A stretch of DNA of 13,802 nucleotides from a bacterium (GTDB taxonomy: Bacteria; JAHJDO01), in assembly GCA_030652805.1 (NCBI GenBank), contig JAUSPT010000033.1:1-13802 (forward strand). Direction: 5' to 3'. The first letter of the stretch is position 1, and each line of letters begins with the position of its first letter. The notes beneath the pieces are model-generated. The model searched no databases and was not told the origin of the DNA. It saw only the letters and a list, made by a program, of their open reading frames with translations. A program made the translations under genes and the position numbers. Positions 1 to 6,317 of the stretch are shown here, piece by piece.

Positions 1-20
1 CACATTATGCACATAATTAA

Positions 21-58
21 CAAAAAGAAAAAGCTTGACCAAAAAGAAAAATTTACTA
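21..58. repeat. short A-rich direct repeat, period 19
   Basis: The 12-mer CAAAAAGAAAAA occurs at 21-32 and again at 40-51. The first copy is followed by GCTTGAC, and a similar AGCTTGAC recurs at 154-161. This belongs to an extremely AT-rich non-coding stretch (1-273) in which I see no open frame with protein character. The repeat may be low-complexity drift and no function is proposed. Confidence 0.4.
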
Positions 59-85
59 CTACTAATTTAATATATCAAAAAAAAC

Positions 86-133
86 AAAAAGGGACATTTT
101 GATTTTGTTAAAAAGGGGACATTTTTAATTTGT
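86..133. repeat. tandem duplication of a 24-base GGGACATTTT unit
   Basis: Two adjacent 24-base units (86-109 and 110-133) share the pattern A5-G3/4-ACATTTT-(T/G)-ATTTTGT and differ by a few substitutions and small length shifts in the G and T runs. They lie just upstream of the cold-shock promoter. Spaced copies of a G-rich motif ending in ACATTTT resemble the multiple terminal repeats of some insertion sequences (IS21-like), but no transposase is visible here. An IS-end remnant and a regulatory repeat are both possible. Confidence 0.5.
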
Positions 134-156
134 CTTGACAAGCATAAAAAAATAGC

Positions 157-184
157 TTGACTTTTATTTTTTTTTTGTTATCAT
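157..184 (+). promoter_or_regulatory. putative sigma70 promoter of the cold-shock gene
   Basis: A -35-like TTGACT (157-162) is followed after 16 bases by a -10-like TATCAT (179-184). Transcription would start near 191 and give an untranslated leader of about 83 bases. A long leader is typical of cold-inducible csp mRNAs. An A/T-only inverted repeat (AAAAAAATA at 146-154 and TATTTTTTT at 165-173) brackets the -35, and a second TTGACA lies at 135-140 without a good -10 partner. The call rests on motif match and spacing only. Confidence 0.45.
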
Positions 185-273
185 GCAAAAAGTTAGTAGG
201 ACAAGGAAAGTGATATTGAGGCGATAGTCTCTCATATTCTGTCCTCGAATAAACAAAAGAAGGAGTTCGGAAG

Positions 274-480
274 ATGGCTAAAGGTAAGGTAAAGTGGTTT
301 AATGATGCAAAGGGTTATGGGTTTGTTACACCCGATGATGGAAGTGATGACTGTTTTGTGCATCATTCTGCTATTGAGGGCGCAGGATTTAAGTCCTTGG
401 CTGAAAACGACGTTGTAGAGTTCGACATAGAGAAGGATGAGAAAGGTCGTAATAGAGCTGCAAACGTAAAAAAGCTATAA
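274..480 (+). CDS. cold-shock domain protein (CspA family)
   Basis: This 68-residue protein is a complete single-domain cold-shock protein, a cytoplasmic single-stranded nucleic acid binder that in characterised relatives acts as an RNA chaperone, easing translation and antitermination at low temperature. The family start KGKVKWFN is present (Trp8, Phe9). The RNP1 motif KGYGFV lies at residues 13-18 and the RNP2-like CFVHHSAI at 27-34. The common family form of RNP2 is VFVHFSAI, so Cys27 and His31 are mild deviations that keep the aromatic/polar binding face. The length matches the family norm of 65-70 residues. AGGAG at 261-265 sits 8 bases before the ATG and fixes the start. The gene is monocistronic, with its own promoter, a leader of about 83 bases and a strong terminator. 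Several csp paralogues usually exist per genome, so no specific symbol is given, and cold induction is not shown by the sequence. Confidence 0.96.
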   Translation: MAKGKVKWFNDAKGYGFVTPDDGSDDCFVHHSAIEGAGFKSLAENDVVEFDIEKDEKGRNRAANVKKL

Positions 481-512
481 AAAATATAGACTAAGTTACG
501 AATCCAATAGAT

Positions 513-558
513 AAACCCGTTCAGTTAAGAAAGTTAGCTGGACGGGTTTTCTTTTTTT
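513..558 (+). terminator. intrinsic terminator of the cold-shock gene
   Basis: AAACCCGTTCAG (from 513) pairs with CTGGACGGGTTT (ending at 549), including one G-T wobble. The stem of about 12-14 pairs encloses a short A/G-rich loop, and CTTTTTTT follows. No A-tract lies on the far side, so termination should act only on + strand transcripts. It isolates csp from the trp genes. Confidence 0.9.
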
Positions 559-585
559 GATTTTTCATCTGATTTGCATTATAAT
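557..585 (+). promoter_or_regulatory. putative sigma70 promoter of the trp block
   Basis: TTGATT (557-562) and a perfect TATAAT (580-585) are separated by 17 bases, the optimal spacing. The -35 begins in the last bases of the csp terminator T-tract. Transcription would start near 592, leaving a leader of only about 27 bases before trpC. That leaves no room for a leader peptide/attenuator, T-box or TRAP-type leader. No obvious TrpR-like operator palindrome is seen around it. Confidence 0.7.
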
Positions 586-618
586 CCCTAGACGTAAATA
601 TTTAGTAAATTTTAACAT

Positions 619-1401
619 ATGATACTCGATAAAATAGTTGAAAATAAAATACAGGAAGTTAAGAACAGAAAAATAGAAGAACCTGTTATTGAGCTTAAGG
701 AGAAAATCGCTACTTCTGCTAAACCCAGGGATTTTATATCAGGTATTTCAAAACACGGGAAAATGAATCTTATTGCTGAAATTAAGAAAGCATCTCCTTC
801 CGCAGGAGTCATAAAAGAAGATTTTTCTGTAGAGAAAATTGCCGAAGCCTATAAAATTGCAAAGGTAGATGCAATTTCTGTTTTAACGGATGAAAAGTTC
901 TTTCAAGGAGAGATAAAATACCTAGATATGGCTAAAAATGTGATTGATGTCCCAATTTTGAGAAAAGACTTTATTGTAGATGAGTATCAAATATATGAGT
1001 CAAGAGCATATAAAGCAGACGCAATTCTCCTAATAGTCCGAATACTTGAGAGATCGCAGCTTGCAGATTATCTTGCTATGGCTAATGAACTTGGAATGGC
1101 TGTACTTGTTGAAGTTCATTCCGAAAGGGAACTTGAGCAGGCTCTATACTGCAATGCAGAAATAATAGGAATAAATAACCGTGACCTTGATACTCTGGAG
1201 GTTGATATTGAAACAAGCCTCAGAATAAAAGGGGAAGTTCCTGAGGATAAGATTGTTGTAAGTGAAAGTGGAATAAGAACAAGAAATGACGTTAAAAAAC
1301 TTTCTAAATATGGTATACATGCTATACTTGTTGGAGAGATATTGATGAGAGGCGATAACATAGAATCTGAAGTAAGAAAATTAATTGGGAAAGAGTTATG
1401 A
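619..1401 (+). CDS. trpC: indole-3-glycerol-phosphate synthase
   Basis: This 260-residue TIM-barrel enzyme converts 1-(2-carboxyphenylamino)-1-deoxyribulose 5-phosphate to indole-3-glycerol phosphate in cytoplasmic tryptophan synthesis. The family signatures occur in order: [10 protein letters not shown] (52-61), [12 protein letters not shown] (86-97), ILRKDF (113-118), LVEVH (163-167), GINNRDL (184-190), VVSESGIR (213-220) and ILVGE (236-240). By alignment from memory with the Sulfolobus enzyme, Glu54, Lys56, Lys116, Glu165, Asn186, Glu216 and Ser217 are the catalytic set, and all are present. The length is normal for a monofunctional enzyme with no fused TrpF domain. The ATG at 619 has only a poor Shine-Dalgarno, but its N-terminus ([10 protein letters not shown]) is family-typical and the promoter lies just upstream. 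The last codons overlap trpB by ATGA, indicating translational coupling. Confidence 0.97.
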   Translation: MILDKIVENKIQEVKNRKIEEPVIELKEKIATSAKPRDFISGISKHGKMNLIAEIKKASPSAGVIKEDFSVEKIAEAYKIAKVDAISVLTDEKFFQGEIKYLDMAKNVIDVPILRKDFIVDEYQIYESRAYKADAILLIVRILERSQLADYLAMANELGMAVLVEVHSERELEQALYCNAEIIGINNRDLDTLEVDIETSLRIKGEVPEDKIVVSESGIRTRNDVKKLSKYGIHAILVGEILMRGDNIESEVRKLIGKEL

Positions 1402-2588
1402 AATTACCTGATAAGCACGGTCGCTTTGGAGAATTTGGCGGCATGTTTGTGCCTGAAACTGTTATGCCTGCACTCTTGGAACTTGAAAAAGCTTATTTAT
1501 CTGCAAAAAAAGACAAAAGCTTCCAAAAAGAATTAAATTATTACCTGTGTGAATATGCAGGTAGGCCTTCACCTCTATATTTTGCTCAAAGACTCACCAA
1601 AAGACTTGGAGGCGCAAAGATATACCTTAAAAGAGAGGACTTGCTACATACAGGGGCGCATAAGATTAATAATACTCTGGGACAAGTACTACTTGCCGTA
1701 AAAATGGGGAAAAAGAGAATTATTGCAGAAACTGGCGCAGGACAACATGGGGTTGCAACAGCAACTGCTGCGAGTATGTTCGGGCTGGAATGTGAAGTGT
1801 TTATGGGCACAGAAGATATCCAGAGACAGGCTTTGAACGTCTTCAAAATGAAGCTCCTTGGAGCAAAAGTTACACCTGTAACCTCTGGAAGCAGGACGCT
1901 CAAAGATGCTACAAATCAGGCAATTAGAGATTGGGTTACAAATGTCATGACCACACACTATGTTATTGGCTCTGTTGTAGGTCCCCATCCATATCCAATG
2001 ATTGTGAGGGATTTTCAAAAAGTTATTGGTAAAGAGACCAGAAAACAAATTCTCAGGATTGAGAAAAAATTACCTGACTACATTGTAGCATGTGTTGGCG
2101 GAGGAAGTAATTCCATAGGGATTTTTTATCCGTTCATACCTGAGAGGAAAGTTTCTCTTATTGGTGTGGAAGCTGCAGGGCTTGGCATTAAAACAGGCAA
2201 GCATGCTGTAACACTGGGAAAAGGGACGGTAGGTACGCTTCATGGAAGTATGAGTTATCTCTTACAAGATAGTAACGGACAGATAAAAATAGCACATTCA
2301 ATTTCTGCAGGGCTTGATTATCCGGGAGTTGGCCCAGAACACAGCTTTTTGAAAAAAACAGGCAGAGCTGAATATCATTCCATTACAGATAAAGAGGCTC
2401 TGGAGGGATTCAAGCTGCTTTGCAGGACAGAGGGAATTATTCCTGCGCTAGAGAGCGCTCATGCAATCGCTTATGCAAAAAAACTTGCGCCTAAACTCAA
2501 GAAAAACAAGACAATTATAATCTGTCTTTCCGGCAGAGGAGATAAAGACGCAGACACAGTAGCAAAGGTGCTGGGAGTAAAACTGTGA
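1398..2588 (+). CDS. trpB: tryptophan synthase beta subunit
   Basis: This 396-residue PLP enzyme condenses indole with L-serine to give L-tryptophan, as the beta subunit of the alpha2-beta2 complex. The start [14 protein letters not shown] (7-20) marks the classical TrpB1 type, not the longer TrpB2 type. HTGAHKINN (84-92) carries the PLP-binding Lys89, and ETGAGQHG (111-118) carries catalytic Glu111 and the substrate carboxylate loop. GGGSN (234-238) binds the cofactor phosphate, and LSGRGDKD (377-384) closes the C-terminus. The length matches the family (about 395-400). The start ATG overlaps the trpC stop (ATGA), and the TGA stop overlaps the GTG start of trpA, so the three genes are translationally coupled. 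The reaction requires the alpha subunit encoded next, which channels indole to this active site. No missing residue was noticed. Confidence 0.98.
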   Translation: MKLPDKHGRFGEFGGMFVPETVMPALLELEKAYLSAKKDKSFQKELNYYLCEYAGRPSPLYFAQRLTKRLGGAKIYLKREDLLHTGAHKINNTLGQVLLAVKMGKKRIIAETGAGQHGVATATAASMFGLECEVFMGTEDIQRQALNVFKMKLLGAKVTPVTSGSRTLKDATNQAIRDWVTNVMTTHYVIGSVVGPHPYPMIVRDFQKVIGKETRKQILRIEKKLPDYIVACVGGGSNSIGIFYPFIPERKVSLIGVEAAGLGIKTGKHAVTLGKGTVGTLHGSMSYLLQDSNGQIKIAHSISAGLDYPGVGPEHSFLKKTGRAEYHSITDKEALEGFKLLCRTEGIIPALESAHAIAYAKKLAPKLKKNKTIIICLSGRGDKDADTVAKVLGVKL

Positions 2589-3388
2589 ACAGAATAGAAA
2601 AGGTATTTCTTAATCTAACCAAAACAAATACAACAGCCTTCATTCCTTTTATAACTGCAGGTGATCCAACCCTTGCTATAACAAAGAAACTGGTTTTCGC
2701 ATTTGAGAAAGCCGGAGCTGATATTATTGAACTTGGCGTTCCTTTTTCAGATCCGCTTGCAGATGGTCCTACAATACAACAGGCTTCTGAAAGAGCGCTT
2801 AAAAATGGAGTTTCGCTCCAAACTGTGATAACCCTTGTCAGAAACATTAGAAAGAAAAGCAGTATCCCTATTATCTTAATGGGATACTATAACCCCATAT
2901 TTAAATATGGGGTTAATAATTTTGTAAAAGACTCTATAAAAGCTGGTATTGACGGAGTTATTGTCCCTGATCTTCCCCCAGAAGAAGCTTTTCCAATCTA
3001 TAATAAAACGAAAAATTCTTCTCTTGCTATAATATTCCTTGCTGCTCCTACAAGCACAGATGATAGAATTAAACTAATTGCTAAAATGACAGAAGGATTT
3101 ATTTATTATGTGTCCCTTACTGGTGTAACTGGGACTAGAGGTATGTTGTCAAAAACAATTGGGCAGAATGTATTAAGGATTAAGAATCTCACTTCCAAAC
3201 CAGTTTCTGTTGGTTTTGGTATCTCTACACCGCAGCATGCAAAAAAAGTTGCATCATATGCTGATGGAGTGATTATAGGAAGCGCAATAGTTAAGTTAAT
3301 TGAACAAAACCTCAATAAGCCAGACCTCCTTAGTAAAGTTACCTCTTATGTCAAACAAATGGTAGCTGCAACAAAAGGAGCAAGGTAA
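2585..3388 (+). CDS. trpA: tryptophan synthase alpha subunit
   Basis: This 267-residue TIM-barrel subunit cleaves indole-3-glycerol phosphate into glyceraldehyde 3-phosphate and indole, which passes through the tunnel to TrpB. The two catalytic residues fall at the same numbers as in the enteric enzyme: Glu49 in [11 protein letters not shown] and Asp60 in [14 protein letters not shown] (about 100-108), [11 protein letters not shown], the loop VTGTRG and the phosphate-binding GFGIS and GVIIGSAIV segments are all present. Translation starts at GTG (2585), fixed by the GTGA overlap with the trpB stop; no ATG in a better position exists. A perfect 26-base palindrome (2890-2915) lies in the YYNPIFKYG coding segment and is listed separately. 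The gene closes the trpCBA unit, and cinA follows 15 bases later with no terminator between them, so co-transcription is likely. Confidence 0.97.
   Translation: MNRIEKVFLNLTKTNTTAFIPFITAGDPTLAITKKLVFAFEKAGADIIELGVPFSDPLADGPTIQQASERALKNGVSLQTVITLVRNIRKKSSIPIILMGYYNPIFKYGVNNFVKDSIKAGIDGVIVPDLPPEEAFPIYNKTKNSSLAIIFLAAPTSTDDRIKLIAKMTEGFIYYVSLTGVTGTRGMLSKTIGQNVLRIKNLTSKPVSVGFGISTPQHAKKVASYADGVIIGSAIVKLIEQNLNKPDLLSKVTSYVKQMVAATKGAR
2890..2915. repeat. perfect 26-base palindrome inside trpA
   Basis: The half-site TAACCCCATATTT (2890-2902) is followed directly by its exact reverse complement (2903-2915) with no spacer. As RNA it could fold into a hairpin with a G+C-containing base, or form a cruciform in supercoiled DNA. 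No T-run follows, so it does not look like an intrinsic terminator. It encodes part of a conserved TrpA segment (YNPIFKYGV), so the protein sequence partly constrains it. Confidence 0.9.
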
Positions 3389-3403
3389 AGATTACAGGTT
3401 GAA

Positions 3404-4648
3404 ATGTCTGCGGAAATTATTACTGTTGGAACAGAGCTGCTCACAGGCAGCACTATCAACACAAATGCATCATATCTTGCAGAAAAACTTACCTCCCTGG
3501 GTATAGAAACTTGTTTCCAGACATCTGTTGGAGATAACTATCCTCATCTGGAATCAGTGCTTTCTGAAGCAATTAAACGCTCAGAAGTAATTATTGTTAC
3601 CGGAGGGTTGGGCCCAACTGTAGATGACATAACTAAACAAGCTGTCTCTAGTGTTCTAAAAACTCGTTTGGTATTGGAACCCAGCATCCTCTCAAAGATA
3701 GAACGGTTCTTCAAGGATAGAAAAAAGGAAATACCCTCTAACAATTATAATCAAGCTCTTATTATCAGAGGATCTATGATTATTAATAATGAAACAGGAA
3801 CAGCTCCCGGCTTAATTATTGAAAGAGACAAAAGCACCATCATTCTGCTTCCTGGTGTTCCAAGAGAATTAAAACAAATGTTTGAACATACTGTTTCTAA
3901 ATATCTCGAAAAAAAATACAGTAAAAATCTTGTCATTAAATCTCAGACATTAAGAACCTTTGGTCCTGGAGAATCAGATCTTGACGAAAAAATTACACAT
4001 ATTACAGAAAAATATTCAAATCCATGTATTGCATTTTTGGCCCATACTACAGAGGTGGATATAAAAATAACTGCAAAGGCTGGCAATCAGGGCATTGCTG
4101 ATTCCTTGATAGCAGATGTGGAAACTCAGATAAGAGATTGCCTTGGAGACTGTGTGTTTGGCGCAGAGGATGAAACAATGGAGAAAATTGTTGGAGCTAT
4201 TTTAACACTGCGAAATAAAACAATTGCTGTTGCTGAATCATGCACTGGAGGGTTGATCTCTAATCTCCTAACAAATGTCTCTGGAAGTTCAGCATATTTC
4301 ATTGAATCTATTATTGCTTATAGTAATGAAGCAAAAATCAGATTGCTACATGTTTCTTTACACACAATTGAAGAATTCGGAGCAGTAAGCTCCCAGACAG
4401 CAAGCGCTATGGCAAAAGGGATAAAAGAACTTGCAGGTACTGATTACGGTCTTTCAGTAACAGGAATAGCAGGACCAACAGGCGGAACTTCAGAGAAACC
4501 AGTAGGCTTGGTTTATATCGGACTTGCGCATCAGAATGGAGTAGATACCTCAGAACACAAGTTTTTTGGAACCAGAGACATTATTAAACAAAAAGCTGCA
4601 CAGACTGCATTGGACATACTAAGAAGACATCTTATAAATCAAACATAA
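3404..4648 (+). CDS. cinA: CinA family protein: COG1058-type domain plus NMN amidohydrolase domain
   Basis: This 414-residue two-domain cytoplasmic protein has the full CinA length. The N-terminal MoCF-biosynthesis-like domain (about 1-170) shows EIITVGTELLTG (4-15), VTGGLGPTVDD (65-75) and LLPGVPRELKQMF (148-160). In characterised relatives this domain has ADP-ribose pyrophosphatase activity. A middle region (about 175-255) links to the C-terminal PncC-type domain (about 258-414), which deamidates nicotinamide mononucleotide in NAD recycling. That domain carries AESCTGG (277-283, nucleophile Ser279), YSNEAKIRLL (306-315, Lys311) and TGIAGPTGGT (353-362). The ATG has only a weak AGGT four bases upstream, and coupling to trpA translation may help. 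The cinA-recA neighbourhood is conserved in several bacterial groups, where the name came from competence-induced expression; nothing here shows competence regulation. Confidence 0.95.
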   Translation: MSAEIITVGTELLTGSTINTNASYLAEKLTSLGIETCFQTSVGDNYPHLESVLSEAIKRSEVIIVTGGLGPTVDDITKQAVSSVLKTRLVLEPSILSKIERFFKDRKKEIPSNNYNQALIIRGSMIINNETGTAPGLIIERDKSTIILLPGVPRELKQMFEHTVSKYLEKKYSKNLVIKSQTLRTFGPGESDLDEKITHITEKYSNPCIAFLAHTTEVDIKITAKAGNQGIADSLIADVETQIRDCLGDCVFGAEDETMEKIVGAILTLRNKTIAVAESCTGGLISNLLTNVSGSSAYFIESIIAYSNEAKIRLLHVSLHTIEEFGAVSSQTASAMAKGIKELAGTDYGLSVTGIAGPTGGTSEKPVGLVYIGLAHQNGVDTSEHKFFGTRDIIKQKAAQTALDILRRHLINQT

Positions 4649-4660
4649 AATAGGATAAAT

Positions 4661-5233
4661 ATCATCCGAAGCTTTATTTCTATTAACATTCCGGCTAAAA
4701 TTAGGAACAGACTAGGAGAGATTCAGGATTACTTAAAAAAAGCTAACACAGGCCTACAGCTTGCGAAACTGGAAAACATACATATTACCCTGAAATTTCT
4801 GGGCAATGTTCCTGTTGAGAGCATAAATGACATTCAAGACGCAATTAATGGAAGTGTCTCAGGATTTGAGACATTTTCAGTATCTTTTGAGAAGACGGGT
4901 GCCTTTCCAAATCCAGAATATCCAAGAGTAATATGGGTTGGTATAGAAAAAGGCAGAGAGGAGCTTTCTCTTCTAAATACTAAAATAAAAAATTCACTTT
5001 CCATGTTTCCCCTGCATCAAGAAAATCGCAGATTTCAACCGCATCTTACTATTGCAAGAGTCCATTCTGGCAAAAACCGCAATAAGCTTGTAAATACCTT
5101 AGAAGAATTAAAAAATATTAAGCTAGGTGAAATGCTTGCAGAAGAAATCTGTCTGATGGAAAGCATGCTTAAGCCTCAAGGCGCGCAGTATAACATCTTA
5201 AAGACCTTCCCTCTAAATCATCTAAATAAATAA
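4661..5233 (+). CDS. thpR: RNA 2',3'-cyclic phosphodiesterase (2H/LigT family), non-canonical AUC start
   Basis: This predicted 190-residue protein belongs to the 2H phosphoesterase family (ThpR/LigT), which opens 2',3'-cyclic phosphate ends on RNA and, in enteric bacteria, joins tRNA halves in vitro. Both catalytic HxT motifs are present: HITLKFLG with His41 and HLTIARV with His128. The reading frame is open from the cinA stop (4646, same frame) to TAA at 5231, but has no ATG, GTG or TTG before Met115 (5003), which would delete the first catalytic motif. Translation from ATC at 4661 gives (M)IRSFISINIP, the exact family-style start. AGGA (4652-4655) sits five bases upstream as a Shine-Dalgarno. 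I therefore place the start at this AUC; AUA at 4655 is the alternative. A genuine near-cognate start, as in infC, or a sequencing or point change of ATG to ATC would both explain it. The length fits the family (about 175-190). Confidence 0.85.
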   Translation: MIRSFISINIPAKIRNRLGEIQDYLKKANTGLQLAKLENIHITLKFLGNVPVESINDIQDAINGSVSGFETFSVSFEKTGAFPNPEYPRVIWVGIEKGREELSLLNTKIKNSLSMFPLHQENRRFQPHLTIARVHSGKNRNKLVNTLEELKNIKLGEMLAEEICLMESMLKPQGAQYNILKTFPLNHLNK

Positions 5234-5290
5234 AATCTTTCTAATTTTCCTAAAATGTGGTAATAAAAATAGAATAAAATATTAATTTTA

Positions 5291-5296
5291 AGGAGG
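5291..5296 (+). promoter_or_regulatory. strong Shine-Dalgarno of recA
   Basis: AGGAGG lies 8 bases before the recA ATG. Together with AAGGAGG at 13186-13192 it is one of the two best ribosome-binding sites in the window, consistent with high RecA demand. The 71-base thpR-recA gap also contains TAGAAT at 5270-5275 as a possible -10, but no convincing -35. Neither an E. coli-type (CTG-N10-CAG) nor a Bacillus-type (GAAC-N4-GTTC) LexA box is visible. Confidence 0.8.
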
Positions 5297-5304
5297 GAAT
5301 AGTT

Positions 5305-6315
5305 ATGGCTGATAAAAAAGCCCCGGAAAAGGACGGTGCACTTGAAAATGCAATGGCTCAAATAGAAAAATCGTATGGGAAAGGATCTATAATGAGATTA
5401 GGAGAGGAATCCGCTGCTATTGATATTGATGTAATACCTACAGGCTCAATAGCTTTGGACACAGCGCTTGGTGTAGGAGGCATACCGCGTGGTAGAATAA
5501 CGGAGATATATGGGCCTGAGTCATCAGGGAAAACAACGCTGGCTCTGCATATTGTTGCCAATGCACAAAAGGCTGGCGGTATGGCAGCGTTCATAGACGT
5601 AGAGCACGCTCTTGACCCAAAGTATTCCAAGGTTCTGGGTGTTGATTTAGACAGTCTCTTAATCTCGCAGCCTGATAGCGGGGAACAGGCATTGGGCATT
5701 ACAGAAACCCTTGTCAGAAGCAATGCTGTAGACGTAATAATTGTAGATTCAGTAGCTGCTATGGTTCCACGCGCAGAGATTGAAGGAGATATGGGAGATT
5801 CGCATATGGGGCTTCAGGCGCGGCTTATGTCACAGGCTCTGAGAAAACTTACTGCTGTCATAAGTAAATCAAAGACATCTGTTATATTCATTAATCAGAT
5901 ACGGCACAAAATAGGAGTTTTTTTCGGCAGTCCTGAGACTACTACGGGTGGAAATGCTCTTAAATTCTATGCGTCTGTAAGACTGGATATTCGCAGAATA
6001 GCAACAATCAAGAAAGGCGAAGCAGCAGTAGGAAGCAGAGTCAGGGTAAAAGTTGTTAAAAATAAGGTTGCTCCTCCATTCAGACAGGCAGAATTCGACG
6101 TTATGTATGATCAGGGTATTTGCAAAGAGGCAGGGATCCTTGATATGGCAATTGAGCATAAATTGATTGAAAAAGCAGGTGCATGGTTCTCTTATAATGA
6201 AGAGAAAATAGCTCAGGGCCGCGAGGGCGCAATCAGATATCTGGCAGAAAAGCCTGATCTTAGAGATAAGCTTGAAAAGCAGATAAGAGAAAATGCTGGG
6301 TTAAAGACTGTCTGA
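5305..6315 (+). CDS. recA: recombinase RecA
   Basis: This 336-residue ATP-dependent strand-exchange protein forms filaments on single-stranded DNA and drives homologous recombination; in many bacteria it also triggers LexA cleavage. The Walker A motif GPESSGKT lies at 70-77, Walker B VIIVD at 144-148, MSQALRKL at 175-182 and the L2 region at about 199-213 ([20 protein letters not shown]). In the E. coli protein the residues after NQIR are MKIGVMFGN, so His201 and Phe206 are local differences; many bacteria vary here. The N-terminal helix ([13 protein letters not shown]) is normal. The C-terminus ends soon after the core domain ([10 protein letters not shown]) and lacks the acidic tail of the 353-residue E. 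coli RecA. The start is fixed by AGGAGG 8 bases upstream. The next gene starts two bases after the stop. Confidence 0.98.
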   Translation: MADKKAPEKDGALENAMAQIEKSYGKGSIMRLGEESAAIDIDVIPTGSIALDTALGVGGIPRGRITEIYGPESSGKTTLALHIVANAQKAGGMAAFIDVEHALDPKYSKVLGVDLDSLLISQPDSGEQALGITETLVRSNAVDVIIVDSVAAMVPRAEIEGDMGDSHMGLQARLMSQALRKLTAVISKSKTSVIFINQIRHKIGVFFGSPETTTGGNALKFYASVRLDIRRIATIKKGEAAVGSRVRVKVVKNKVAPPFRQAEFDVMYDQGICKEAGILDMAIEHKLIEKAGAWFSYNEEKIAQGREGAIRYLAEKPDLRDKLEKQIRENAGLKTV

Positions 6316-6317
6316 AG

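Noticed and set aside
1-273. tRNA, small RNA, CRISPR or attachment site in the AT-rich 5' region
   Set aside because: No cloverleaf, no regularly spaced repeats beyond the two noted pairs, and no other structured element could be supported.
1689-2048. Antisense open frame of about 119 codons across trpB
   Set aside because: It lies wholly inside a strongly supported trpB gene on the other strand, has no family features and no ribosome site of note.
4640-4670. A CinA-ThpR fusion protein
   Set aside because: The two genes share a frame, but a TAA stop (4646-4648) separates them. Without evidence for read-through, separate proteins with a near-cognate start are simpler.
5003-5233. A 76-codon gene starting at ATG 5003
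   Set aside because: This is only the C-terminal part of thpR. The same frame is open upstream and encodes the first catalytic HxT motif, so the ATG is internal Met115.
5246-5258. ATTTTCCTAAAAT inverted repeat between thpR and recA as a terminator
   Set aside because: The stem is only five A-T pairs with a three-base loop and no following T-run, so it is too weak to call.
5234-5304. SOS/LexA box upstream of recA
   Set aside because: I looked for CTG-N10-CAG and GAAC-N4-GTTC type operators and found neither. A lineage-specific LexA motif cannot be excluded.
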